A DNA stretch of 64,000 nucleotides from Rhodotorula mucilaginosa (GCA_034406715.1 CP137872.1:1167871-1231870), one strand, 5' to 3'. Shown: positions 1 to 11,900, counted from the stretch's first letter. Notes: generated by a model not told the origin, from the letters alone. Program-made: numbers and translations.

Positions 1-3000
1 ACCGCAGGCAGTGCCGTCCCCCTTCGTGGGAGAAGCGCGAGGGAAACAAGGCGATCAAGACGGAGCAGCAGCGCCGATCCGAGTCTTGATCGTGACGAGC
101 GAGTTGGCCGGACTGCACACCAACGGAGGAATCGGCACGGCCTTTTCCGAGCTCGCCCAGACACTTGCTGCAGCCGGGAACGGGCGAGAGTTCGAGACGA
201 CCATCCTCGTGACGCACCTCGAGGACAGCTTCCCGTTCAAGAAGCGCGAAAATGTCACCCAAGAGTAAAAGACGTTTCTCTCCCTCGTCGCGCCCGCGCC
301 GCCCGCAACTGACGCCCTCGTTCTTAGGTACGCTGCCAAGCATGTCGGGCTGCGATTCGTCCAACAGGAACCGCAGCCGTTCTGGCCGCAGGCGTGGACG
401 CCGACCGCTTCGATGCGGGTGTGGCGCTGGTTGCGCGCCCGCGACGGCCAGTTTGACGTCGTCCACTTTCCCGACAACACGGGCATCGGCTACTTTGCCA
501 CTCTCGGTAAATACCAGGGTCTCGCGCTCGAGCACACCCGGGTCGTCGTCGGCCTGCACGGCGCCGACGTCGAGTGGGCCGCCATGCTCAACAAGCGGTA
601 CCCGACCGACCGGTACGCGGTCGAACTCGGCGTCTTTGAACGCAGGACGGCGGAGCTGGCCGACGCGGTCGTCGCGCCGTCCGAGTACATGCTCGAGTAT
701 GTGCGGTCGAGGGGGTGGGCCGTCCCTACCAAATCGGCGTTCGTGATTCCCAACATTGTCCAACTGCCTCCCGTACCGCCGACCCGGACTCGGACGCCCG
801 CCCAAGTCAAGTACGGAGCGGCGAGCGACATGATCATCAAACCGATCACGGAACTGGTCTTTTTCGGCCGACTCGAGGAGCGCAAGGGGACGAGGATGTT
901 GATCCACGCGCTCGAAGATTTGTACTCGGACCCGGCCACCGCGGCGCGGATGGCCGGGATCCAAAAGATCACCTTTCTCGGACGGGATCAGCCCGACACG
1001 CGCACCCGGTCGCAGATGAGTCACCTGATCGCGGGCGGACTCGACGGGATCAAGGCGCACGGCGCCAACGCGAATGCGACGTTCGAGTACGAGTTCCTGA
1101 CCACGTTGGACCGCGACGCCGCCCTCGCGTACCTCCAACCCCCGCACCGCCTCGCGCTCCTGCCGTCCCTCGCCGACAACTCGCCGAGTACCGTGCTCGA
1201 ATGCATCGCGTACGGGATCCGGTTCGTCACCAGCAACGTCGGCGGGATCCCCGAACTCGTCCACCCGGACGATCGCGCGCAGGTGATTGTCTCGCCGCTC
1301 GCGAAAAGTTTTGCGAGAGACCTCGTCAAGGTCATGGATCGTCTCGCGACGAGTCCGTGGAAACCGGTCAGGGCCGCCCCCGAGACGCAGACGGCGGCGA
1401 AAGACTGGATCCAGTTTCACCATTGGCTCGTCGAGACGGCGCAGCCCCCGCCCCCGTCGTCTACTGCTAATAACGTCGCGCCACCGCCGACGCGGCGGCG
1501 CGGGCAGCCGCTCGTCAGCGTATGCATCACTCACTTTGAGCGGTCTCACCTCTTGCCGCAACTCCTCGACTCGCTCCTGCTCCAGACCGAGACCGACTTT
1601 GAGGTCATTCTCATCGACGACGGGTCGCCGACAGAGCAGATCCGCAGCGCGCTCGACGAGATCGACTCGCGCTACTTCCGAGGAGGCGGCGGCAACTCGA
1701 CTCGTGGCGGCTGGACTTTTCTGCGGACCGACAACGCCTACCTCGGCGAGGCGCGCAATCGTGCCGCACGTCGCGCACGCGGAGACTGGCTCCTTTTTCT
1801 TGACGACGACGACGTCCTGAAACCGCACGCGCTCGAGACGTTGCTCCGCGTCGCTCGCAAGACGGGGGCGTCGGCACTCTCGACGTGGCTCGACGAGTTT
1901 GCGAGCGACTCGTACCCGCTCGCGGAAAAGTACACCAACGGGACGATCGAACTGCCCCATCGGCGCACGTACTGGTTCCTCGGGCAGGAGCTCTCGGCCG
2001 GCTTGGTCGCCAACAGCTTTGGCTCGGGCAACATCTTTGTCACGCACGAGGCGTTTGCGCGCGTCGGCGGGTTCAGCACGTACCGCGACGTCGGCGGAGA
2101 GGATTGGGAGTTTTGGACCAAGTTGGCGCTCACGATCGGGACCGGCGCCGAAGAGAAACACCTTGTCGTGCCCGAGGAGCTCATCTTTGCTCGCAGTGAC
2201 CCCGCCCGCGATAGCATGGTGTGTCCCCCTCTTGGTTGCAAATCTGTGGAGACTTGATACTGACCCTCGGCCTCGCGCAGAAATTCTCGATGGACCCGTG
2301 GGACGCGCATTTCCGATCGGCGGTGCCGGTTCTGAACGATCCTCGCATCCAAGACCTCAACCTGGCGCATGGTCTCATGCTGCTCAAGAGCGCGGTCACG
2401 CGACCCTACGCGACGCCGCCCTTTGCCGATTCCACCGCCGACTTCCAGCTCACACAAGCCTGGAACGGCTGGACCTACTCGTTCCAGCGACTGCCGGCGG
2501 ATCCGAGCGAACTCGCCGAGTGGATGCCGTCGACCGGGTCCGACCAGCTCGGCATCGTCTCGCCCGACGCGCCCGAATTCATCATGGACTTGCACCACCT
2601 CCGGAAGCCCTATATCGACGACTCGACTCAGGCCGGCATGGTCTCGCGTCGAGGGGAGCGGTTCGCTGCGATCCGGTCCTTCAAGGCTCCGCGTACACTG
2701 CACGTCGCCGTCGACTTGACGTACCGATCCGAGCACGCCTGTGGCGACGGGACGCGGCTCTCGCTGATCCAGACTGGCGCCTCGGGAGAGCGAGCCGAGA
2801 CGCTCGTCGAGTACATGACGATGGATGAAGGGTTCGCCGAGTTTGTCGGCGCGACGACACTCCGCGCGGGCAATTCGCTGCACGTCGTGAGCGATCCGCT
2901 CGGAGACGACGAGTGTGACCGCGTCGAGGTGCACTTGCGGGTCACGCGGATCGAGGTCGAGAACCAGAGCTGGTCCCGCCTGGCTCGCCGTGCCGCACTC

Positions 3001-6000
3001 GCCGCGCACGAGGAGCGGGGACAAAGCGCCCAACAAGAGGATCGACCAGTCGAGACCAACTCGACGTGGACTCTGGTCCCGGTCGAACGGCCTTCGGAGG
3101 ACTCGATGTTTAACATTGCGCTGATCTTTGACCGCAACCGCTTCCCGCACGCCATGTCGGTCATCCGCTCGATCCAGCACTTTTCGGCTGGCTCGCGCAA
3201 ACTCGTCTTCCACCTGATCGCCACGATGGACACGCGGGACGAGCTCACAGAGTACTTTGCCGACACCGACATGACGTTGAAGCTCTACGACCACGGCCTG
3301 TGCGCCTACGTCGCGAAAGCTGTCCTGCCCTTTTCCGACCCCGAGATCCACGTCTCTGCCCACTGCAAGATGTTCCTGACCGAGATCATCAAGGACGCCG
3401 AACGCGTGCTGTACCTCGATACCGACACGACGGTCCTTTCGGATCTGTCTGCCTGCTACGACCGCCCGACCGACAACCCGGCAGCGCTCGTCTCGATGGC
3501 AGTCGACATGGGCGACGCGTGTCAAAACAACCCGAACGCATGCTGGCCAATCGGCATGCACTGGCGCGTGCCGCCCGGTCTCGAGTGTGGGAACGTCCCC
3601 GCTCGCCACGTCCCGAGTCGGCACGCTTCCGAGTCGTGCGCCGAAGAAGGCGAGCTCGAAACGCTCCAGGTCAACGGAGGTGTCGCACTCTTCGAGCTCG
3701 CGAGGATGCGGGATGCTGGCTTCCTTGAGCGCTACGTCCAGTCGATCGTCCACCACTACCAGCTCATGCGCAACGCGCCCGCGCGGTGGGGCGAGCAAGA
3801 CTTTATCAATTCGTTCTTTCGCTTGTACCCCGACGATCTCGAGTTCCTCCCCTGCGGCTGCAACTATCAGTGGTTCGGCGCTCGCCGCGAGGTCAAGTGC
3901 GGTGCTCAGCCTGTCCATATCGCTCACCATTGGTACGTTGCCGTTCAAGTCGCTTCTTGGTCAGGGTGCTGTCGAGTTGACGTGCCGTATCCCTCCACGC
4001 AGGGCTCACGGCATCGCGGCTCGGACAAAGGAGCCGTACAACGTTCTTTTTCACCATTTCGCCGACGATCGCGCCGGCGCTCCGTTACCGCCAGTGCCAG
4101 AGTTGTCGGCTTCGTTGCCGGGCGCACCGAACACCTCGACTATTCAGGTCGTCAACACCCGCAACTGTCCGCGGCAAGATCACGACTGCACTCCCGCCTT
4201 TGCTCCGAGCGAATTCGGTACCCCGGTCGTCGTCGTCTCGCGAATCCTTTCCGAAACGTTCGCCGCCGACCTGGTCGACTCGCTCGAATCGCAGACCTAT
4301 CCCAAGGTTGCGCACGTGGTCGCCAAGCGCTCCGAAGTGACCATACCGACTTCGACCTTTGAGCGGGGCGAACTCGTGCTCGGATCGGATCCCGAAGTCC
4401 AGTACGACGCGGTCTGCACTGCGTGCGGAGCTTTGGCGATGCCCAACGCGTCGTGCACTACTCCTCCGACTTCACCGCAAGATCGCAAGCACTACTTTGA
4501 TTGCGTTTGCGACTTGCCCGACCCGACGACCGCGTCGCTCGTCGAACTGGACGCGCTCGCTGCCCGCCGGGAAGAGCAGTCCTGGGTTCTGCATCTCGAC
4601 GACACGCAGCTCTTTGCCGACTCGGCGTCCCTCTCTCACCTCATGGCACGCGTCGACTCGACTCAAGACCTGATCCTCTTTCGAACGAACACGTCCAGCC
4701 GGGAGCAGGAGTCCGCGTACCGGAAAAAGATCCTACCGCGGTCGACCCTCGACGGCGTCGGATTCCTCTTCCACTCTTCGCACCTCGACCTCGCGAAATG
4801 GGACGCAAGCACGGGCTGCACCCGCTGGCGCTTGCTGAACCGACTCTCTTCCCGACTCCGAGTCAAGTGGATCGACACAGTCCCGATCATTGAACATCCA
4901 CTGCAGCGACACCTGCCTGTGACGACTCCCGACGACTTTAAAGTGTCGTTGATCATCCTCGAGACCCGCGGCAGACGTTCCTGGACGAACGAGCTCCTCC
5001 TGTCGCTTCAGATTCCCGAGTTCGACCCGCTCGTTGCCGAAATCATCGTGGCGTCGATCGACTCGCCCGAAGGTACCTACGGAGACGACGTGTTTGTGGC
5101 CAACTTGACCCCTGGCTCTGGCCTGGGAGAACTCGGAGCGCTGGCCGCATCCGAGAAGGTCCTGCTTCTCAGCGACAACGTCGCACTAGACAAGGTACAT
5201 TCCGGGCACCTACTTCGGTCTGTCGGGGGACAAGTGACTGACCCGTGCTCTTTGCAGACTGCCTTGACGGCACTCATCAATTTCCACCTCGACGAGCCGA
5301 ACCGACTGGTCGGCCTCTTTTCGGAAACCGAAAACGCAGGCGACTTTTCGCCGCCTCTCCCCACCACGGCCGAAACATTCGACGTCTTTTCCGACCCTGA
5401 CGCCCTCGTCGGAGGATCAACTTGGTCGCACCTCCTCCCGCGGACGTTGCTCACGGCTCGATCCACCCTCGAAGAACTCGCCGCCGTTCTGGACGAACAC
5501 GACGCCGCCGGTGGTGGCAACAGCGAGCCGATCCATCCTGTCTGTCACCCCATCCTCCTCTCGGCGCTGAGCGTCCGCGCGAGTGGTGGTCTCCCCCCGC
5601 TCCGGATCTTGCCCCCGCAGAAGAGCGTCACCGACCGCGTTTACGATTGTCGACAGCGCGGCTGGCCGAATGTGACGTACGGAGTCACCGCTGGTGATTG
5701 GGTTTTTGATGGCGACGCAGAAGGAGGCGAGGGCGCCAGTGTCGGCGGCACAGGGATGCTGCTCAACCGCGACGGCGACCCAGGCGCCGACGAGGCAGAG
5801 CCTCAGGACCTCGTCGAAGCGGCGGCTCGAGCCGAACTCTCATCGTCGAATCTCGATTCAGACCGCGGTGGTGATGGTGCGGGGACCGTAATGGGAGCGG
5901 GCGACGACCACGACGATGACGACCGGCCCACACTCGAGGCCTGCATCGCAGCCGTGGGCGACCTTCTCGGCTCGACCGCAGCGGACGAGTGGATCGTCTA

Positions 6001-6121
6001 CGGAGACCAAGTCGGCGTCGCGGGCGCGCAAGGAATGAAAGTCGGGATCGAACGGGCGAGCGAGATTGAGCCGTCTCGGTGGGAGGAGGCGAGATCGATG
6101 GGTCGGTGCTACCTGACCTGA
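1..6121 (+). CDS. Giant multi-domain glycosyltransferase, 5' end cut by the window
   Basis: Five exons fit one frame: <2-264, 328-2218, 2281-3932, 4003-5194, 5258-6121 (about 1,950 residues visible; start lies upstream). Order of modules, counted from the first visible codon: a GT-B/GT4-like domain (residues ~25-460; glycine-rich N-terminal loop TNGGIGTAFSEL, and a GT4-type nucleotide-sugar segment DNSPSTVLECIAYG); a GT2-like GT-A domain (~480-690; VSVCITHF start, metal motif FLDDDD, catalytic-type GEDWEFW); a beta-rich spacer (~740-970) that looks like a carbohydrate-binding fold; a GT8-like domain (~990-1250; FNIALIFD start, DxD motif YLDTDTTVL); and a C-terminal GT-A-like region (~1330-1950; HLDDTQLF). 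No signal peptide or membrane segment is visible in this part. Domain assignment is from motifs; acceptor and product are unknown, though a polysaccharide or protein-glycan synthase is likely. The intron at 5195-5257 is a multiple of three and could be retained. Confidence 0.85.
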
Positions 6122-6394
6122 GCGACTCCCCCTACATTGTACAGTCTTTTCGTGTCCCAGGCGGGAAAAATAGAAGTTCCTGGTGTTGTAGTATTTAGCC
6201 CTTATACCCCCTCCCCTCCCCCGGCGTCATAGAAAGATCGCATGCTCCACCAAGATCGGCTCACGTCGTCGACTCGGCGCGGCGAGAAATAGTCGAGTTG
6301 GGAGCGAGATAACAACACAATCTGGATGTCTACCTTCGTTCTAAAAGGTCTAGATTTGGCCGCGTGCGAGATGCGGATGCAATATTTGGCCCAC

Positions 6395-7924
6395 TCAGGC
6401 GGTGGCGGGACCTTGGGAGACCCGTTTCACTTTCCCGAGGGTCAACATCTTTTCGACTTGCTCCCGAACCTGTGGTCTCGTCTCGTCCTGCAAGAGTTCC
6501 CTCACCGCGAGGGGAAACACATCGCCGACGCCACCTTCCCACCCGATCCTCCAATCGACAATCGGGTCGGCTCTCGACTCTCCGACGTTGACGAGGCCGA
6601 CGGTTCCGCGTTGGTCGATTTTGAGTTGTCGCACGAGGCGGTAGGCGGAAAATGTCGCGAGGGAGGTGCCGGCGCAGACGAGTTGGGAAGAGTGGTGGAT
6701 GAGGTGTTCAGAGTGGCGGCGCGTCAACGGTTCGAGTGACTCGCCGAAAAAGATGACGCGCTGAGCGGGGGTTGAGGTTCCCAAATGTCAGTGTGGGAAT
6801 ACTTTGTTGTGAAAGGGGAGGTGTCCGTCCCCCCAAGACTAAGAAGGGGAACACAAACTCACGGGTTTCATCGGTCCTCCACAGTGATCGCACGCGGGGA
6901 CTTTGAACTCTTCATACCTCACCCCTGGTCCCAACTCGATATCCCCGTCCGGGTTCAACTTTTCCTCCCTCTTTCCGAGCTCGACCTGCTGTTGAAACTC
7001 GTGCCACGCCGGGTTCAGCGCGCTCAATCGGTCTTGGAACGCGTCCCTCCCTGTCGGGGCATGACACGAGAGGCAGTGCGCGTGCCGGAGCGTGCCGTGG
7101 AGTTCGAGGATCGGGGGGTCGAGAGTCGGTAGCGGGGCGGTGGTGGCGGCGGCTGTGGAAGCGGGTTGCTGGATCGAAGGAGGCGAGAGGTACGCTGATA
7201 GGTTGTCGTCGTAGGCTCGGTGATGGAGACCGTCGACGTTTTGCTACACACGGGAGGAAACGATGTCAGCATTACCCAGTCAGTTGGGAAGTTGACGAGT
7301 GTGAGCGAGAATGAGAGAACGTGAGTTTTTTAAAGGCTCACGGTGATGATGGACGAGACGTAGCCCATTTTCTGGAGCGCGGCCATGGCGTAATGAGTCG
7401 GATTACTTTCCGCTTTCCGCACAGGCGGATACCCTGTCCGACTCCGGACCCGAAATCAGCGCGAGGAAGGGGAAAGGTTTTGCCACCTGCAGCCGCTCGG
7501 GACTCGGGGGAACTGACCGAGGTAAGACCGGGCCCAGTAACGCCTGCGCATCTTTTCGTCGTTGATGAACTCGCCATAGAAGATGGGACGGTGCTTCCGG
7601 ATGGTGTAGGTGCCGTCCTTGCCGCGGTAAGCCTGTAATGCAAGCAAAGTCAGGATCGAAGGAGTTGACATCACGGAGCTTGCGTCTGTTTCATTCGCTC
7701 GCGATCGGGCAGAGGTGGCGGCGCCGGCGGCAACTGACCCTTATTCCGCTGTCTACGCTGACGCCTGCGCCAGTGAGGAGAGTCGTGCTCCCCTTGTGTT
7801 GTTTGAGCGACGCGACGAGGAGTTTGACGGATTCGGCGAGCGAGAGGAACGGCGCGGGCGGATGAAGGCCCTCGACCAGCCCGGGGACGCGGATCTCGCC
7901 TAACCGTCCGAGTGTAGAGCGCAT
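6395..7924 (-). CDS. SIRT4-like NAD-dependent protein deacylase (sirtuin)
   Basis: Exons (minus strand) 7739-7924, 7518-7632, 7342-7412, 6863-7243 and 6395-6760 give 372 aa. The NAD-binding loop TTLLTGAGVSVDSGIR is followed by AYRGKDGTYTIRKHRP and the block RRRYWARSYLG, which is the signature of SIRT4 rather than SIR2/HST sirtuins. Further on are ITQNVDGLHH, the catalytic histidine in ILELHG, two Cys-x2-Cys zinc pairs (CLSC, CDHC) separated by an expanded linker, then VIFFGESL and GTSL. SIRT4 proteins are mitochondrial class II sirtuins acting on acyl-lysine or as ADP-ribosyltransferases; which activity applies here cannot be told. The N-terminus is short for a classical presequence. The acceptor before exon 3 (AAAG) is atypical but is fixed by phase. 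It is divergent from the next gene with 245 bp between start codons. Confidence 0.88.
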
Positions 7925-8169
7925 CGTCCGTCTATTGGCGTCTCCCTGCGTGGCGAGAGTTGTGTAAAGTCTGTCATCTCGCGCCCAGCTGCTGCTCGTC
8001 TCGATCGAGGCGAGTCGAGTGCTGACGTGTCTGAGTGGCTGTGCAGCTGAGGGGAGGTTTGCGCAGTCTCGGCGATCGGATTCGCGCGCTCTTTTTTTTC
8101 TGTCTCTGCTGTCTGCTGAAACTCTCGACTCTCTCCTCGTTCAGGACAGTACACGCACAGACATCCAAC

Positions 8170-8697
8170 ATGGTGCGTCAAGATGCCCTTTGGCTTGTGC
8201 TCACCGCGTCCCTGGCTCCGCGCGGCTACAGCACGGGGTTTGGGAGCGAGCGTGAGCGGCCTCCGTTGACCGACAACGCTCACCCCCTTTCTCGGCACTG
8301 TGCATGCAGGGTAACGGAGCCAAAGCTGCCATGAAGCGCGACCGGAACGCAAAGGACGCCAAGAAAGGTCCCACCTCGCAACTCGACAAGTCAGTCCCTC
8401 CATCCCTCGTCCCGGCCGACTTTGACGGAGAGAGACTGACCGCTCGCGTGTGCGCGCACCTGGTGCATCAGGAACAAAGCCGCGATGAACATCATCTGCA
8501 ACATCTGCCGCCAGCAATTCTTCATCACGACCAAAGCACCCCAGTCCGTTTGGCCGTTTCTTCTCCCTCTCTCTGCTCCCGGCATACAAAACAGAGACAC
8601 TAAAGAAACTCGTGCTCCCCGCAGACTCGAGGAACACAGTCAGAACAAGCACAGCAAACCGATGGCCGACTGCTTCCCCAACTTTGGAAAGGCATAG
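8170..8697 (+). CDS. Small C2H2-type zinc-finger protein (At2g23090/ZNF706-like)
   Basis: Four exons, 8170-8172, 8310-8389, 8472-8543 and 8625-8697, encode 75 aa. The first exon is only the ATG; GTGCGT follows at once and translation resumes with GNGAKAAMKRDRNAKDAKK. This basic, SERF/4F5-like N-terminus is followed by one zinc finger: CNIC, then HSQNKH (C-x2-C...H-x4-H), and the conserved tail ADCFPNF. Plant and fungal relatives have the same length and layout; the family is thought to bind nucleic acid or chaperone proteins, with no firm function. All phases agree. The gene is divergent from the sirtuin. No ATG nearer to exon 2 restores the conserved MGNG start, which supports the start-only exon. 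Confidence 0.85.
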
Positions 8698-9020
8698 TCT
8701 CATTGGCACTCCTCCCTTTTGCCTCCTCCCGCCTCCCCGACGCTTTCGCGCTCCTTCGGTCCAGAGGGCCTCAAAAGGAACTGCCGGCAAGCAAGTCGCT
8801 GGGGTTCGCGACTAGACGCGTGGCCAGTGCAGGCGGAGGGACGAGCGAGTCGGGGCCGGGGGATTTCTGCTTTTTCTGTGTTTTCGGGACATCATTGGCG
8901 ACGACGACGATGACGGTGTTGTAACGGGGTCTTTTTACCATTTACCCATACTTTCGCGTATTCTTCTTTTTTACACCTCTTTGCACCACGTCGGACGGGT
9001 GGAAAGCAAGGCCCGCGGAG
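8698..9020. other. Intergenic stretch
   Basis: 323 bp between the zinc-finger gene and the F-box gene, pyrimidine-rich on its left. It must hold the 3' end of the first gene and the promoter of the second. No conserved frame or RNA gene was seen. Confidence 0.5.
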
Positions 9021-11330
9021 ATGAGCGGAAGCAGAGCCGAGAGGCCTTCGTCATATCGTCGCGGCTCTTCCGAGTTCTCACTCGTCACGCACTCGAACAT
9101 GCGACGAAAGAGGATGACTACGCTGCCACCTGAACTGGTCTCGCTGTGCTTGTCCCACCTGGACCCGACCGATCGCGCCACCGTGCCGACTCTACTCTCT
9201 TGCTCGCTCGTGTCGTCTTCCTTCCGAGCCCTCGCCACCGCCAACTCGCTCTGGAGACAGATCGCAGACGCTCACTACCACCAATACAGGGTCCCTTCCC
9301 GGAGCCGACTCGATGAATTCGAGAGGGACGCGTTTCGGTATTACGCCTCGCGGGCGAGAAAGGATCAGAGGGCGACCGAGATTGTCAAGGAGATTCAGAG
9401 GCCGAAGGACCGGATCCCGTTGATTGAAGAACTGCGCAGTAACTCGGCACTCGGCAGCGAGGTCATCGAGAACCCCAAGTGGACCGCGGGCGGCGACTAT
9501 GCGTTCACGGAGCAGAACGCCCCCGAGGATTGGTTGAGTTTGAGGTATTGGGCGGCCGAGTGTCGCAAGGCTTTGCTTAGGGACGAAGCGCTCCGTCTCT
9601 GGAGAGACATTTCGATTCGCTCCGTCGCCAACGCCGACGCCGACGATGCCGACAACTCGAACGACCAGATGGAAGAAGACCTCGAACGCGGGCTCGATGC
9701 GTTCTCGGCGTTCCGGGGACTCGACCCGGCTCGGTTGCCGCGGGAGCGGTACGACATGTCGAACCATCCTCGTTTGCTCGAAGCGACGGCGGTTCCCCCA
9801 CCCCATTTTACGGGCGTCCGCCTTCTCGAATGGCTCGCAACCCAAGTCGTCGACTATATGAAGTCGATCGGGCTCGAGCCCGCTCGCGAAGGCGGGTTTC
9901 ACTCGCTCGACAACCACTATGTCGAACTCGTGTGGCGGCGCGCTGCCGCTACACCGGACGGACCGCAGAACGAAGGGACGTTGCCGATGACGCTCGTTCA
10001 CATCTTTTGTGCGCTCGTGAGGCGTCTGCCCGTCGCGCGACGATTAGGCATCCGCGCTCAGATGATTGGGTACCCGGGGACCGTCCTCGCCGGGTTGAGT
10101 TATCGTCGGCGCGGCGGCGGCGGCGGCGGCGGCGAGGAGGAGGACCGCGAACGCGACCGCGCGCGGATCTATATCAACGTGTTTGGCGAGGGCAAGATCC
10201 TCAGTCCGGAACGACTCCGAGCCATGCTCGGCGCGATGGGTCAAGCCGACTCGGAACAAGACTTTCTCGCACCGGCCTCGGCTCGAGAAATGGTGCGTCC
10301 TCCTTTCTCAACAACGCGGCCTTCTGCCCTTTGTCAAGCTGACGAGATTGGGGGTTTCGCTCGGCAGTGTCTCCGGGTCGCGCGCAACATTCTCACTTCG
10401 GTCCGCGCAGGGGACCGGACCATTGGCGTCCCGATCCCGCACGAACTCTCGGTCGAGGCGCTGTACTCGGTCTCGCACGCCCTTTTCCTCTTTACGAGTC
10501 CTCACGCGTTGCTCGATCGTGATCGTGATCGCCGTGAGGAGGAGGAGGACGTTCCCGCCGCTGTGGGGGCCGACACGCTCCAATATGCGGAATGGCTCGA
10601 ATCCCTCGTCCAGAGCGAATATCCGCTCGACGTCTCGTACCTCTCCGAGACCGTCGCTCCCTTGTTACCGCCGCCCGATCGACAAGCGCGGTTGCGGAGC
10701 TTGTGCGCCGCGATCCGCGAGGAAGACGCCACCCCCAAAGAACCGAAAGTCGTCAACGCCGAGATCAAGTGGCCGATCGGACACGTGTTTCGCCATCGCT
10801 TGTTTGGTTACCTGGCCATCACGCGCGGGTTCGACTACCGCTGCGAAGCCGGCGAGCAGTGTATGTTTTCAGGCGTGTTTCTCGGGAGCGTCTCCCTTGA
10901 GAGGGCGAAGAAAACCTAACAGGCTCTTTGTGTACGTACAGGGATCCGTCAAATGCGCGTCGATACGTTACCCTACGGGCGACATCAACCGTTCTACCAC
11001 GTCGTAAGCTGCGCGCGCGATGGATTTACCCTCTTGATGCTCCGTCGTCGCCCCAGGAATTGAATTTGGGCTGATTCCGAGCCCCCTTTTTTGGGTCCCG
11101 TTCCATAGGTCGTCGAGGACGGCTCGGCCCGGTATGTCGCGCAGGAAAACATCACCGACGCGTCGCAGTACCCGGTCTCGGACGCCGAAGTCGACTCGTT
11201 CCTCGAGCAGGAATCGCTCGGGCGCTACTTTCGTTGCCGCAAGAGGGTTCACGCCGGCGCTGGCGTTGGGAGGTGGGTGTTTGTGCCGAGCGAGCAGGTC
11301 GCGGCAGAGTATCCTGAATCGGGGCCCTAG
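9021..11330 (+). CDS. FBXO21-like F-box protein with SirB1/transglutaminase-like and YccV domains
   Basis: Exons 9021-10292, 10368-10860, 10942-11003 and 11109-11330 give 682 aa. An F-box lies at ~30-80 (LPPELVSLCLSHLDPTDR...SLWRQIADAHY). The centre (~270-520) matches the SirB1/transglutaminase-like region of FBXO21, with LDNHYVELVWRR and TLVHIFCALVRRL. The C-terminus is a YccV/HspQ-like domain: VFRHRLFGYLAITRGFDYRC, then W-I-R-Q-M, LPYGRHQPFYHV and ARYVAQENI, finishing with EYP. FBXO21 is a substrate receptor of SCF ubiquitin ligases; the YccV-like part binds hemimethylated DNA or acts in proteolysis in bacteria. The first intron (75 nt) is in frame and may be retained in annotation, but its splice sites and branch sequence are good. 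Start is the first ATG; an ATG at 9099 is an alternative. Confidence 0.88.
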
Positions 11331-11900
11331 GAAATAGGCTGGGCCTGGGCTGGGGGGCGAAGGCCGAGTCATGCCAGTCGGTCGAGAAGGGGAAGAGGGC
11401 TCCCAATTTGCCACCTGGATGGGACGATGAATCTTGCCAGGATTTTCGATCTCTTGAAGCTTGCGTACCCGTAGAGCGGTCCGCGGGCAATGAAGTTTGG
11501 AGACGGGTTGTTTCCCTGTCAGGGTCCTGTAAGCTCACGTAGAAAAGAGGAGAGGGAAATGGGCCTTTCCCGACCGACCGACGCTGTCTTTTCTACATGT
11601 ACAGTCAGTCGGAGTGTATGGCAGCACGGAACAAGACTCGAGTCTCTTCCAGTCTTCCTTCCTCCCTCCGTGCTGAACCCCCGGCCTGCGCGCGTACGAT
11701 TCGTTCAACCCGCCACCTATAGCTCCCCGACCCGCACTCTCACCCGCTTTCGTGCTACGGCCCAGCCCATCTTCTTAGGAACAACAAAAAACCAAAATCC
11801 TTGCTTGCATGCATGTACTTCTTGCGATGAGAGCCCTCACTCCCTCCCTCCCTCCCTCTCGGAACGGCCCCAACTACCGCCTCGACTCGACTCGGAACTT
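11331..11900. other. Convergent intergenic region with CCCT-type simple repeat
   Basis: About 570 bp between two gene ends facing each other. It holds pyrimidine-rich runs, including a TCCC/CCCT tract near 11838-11858. No supported gene was seen; the open frames here are fragments with atypical composition. Confidence 0.5.

Noticed and set aside
1738-3948. 736-codon open frame on the minus strand
   Set aside because: It lies wholly opposite the glycosyltransferase exons and has no motif. It is the antisense shadow expected from strong GC-ending codon bias.
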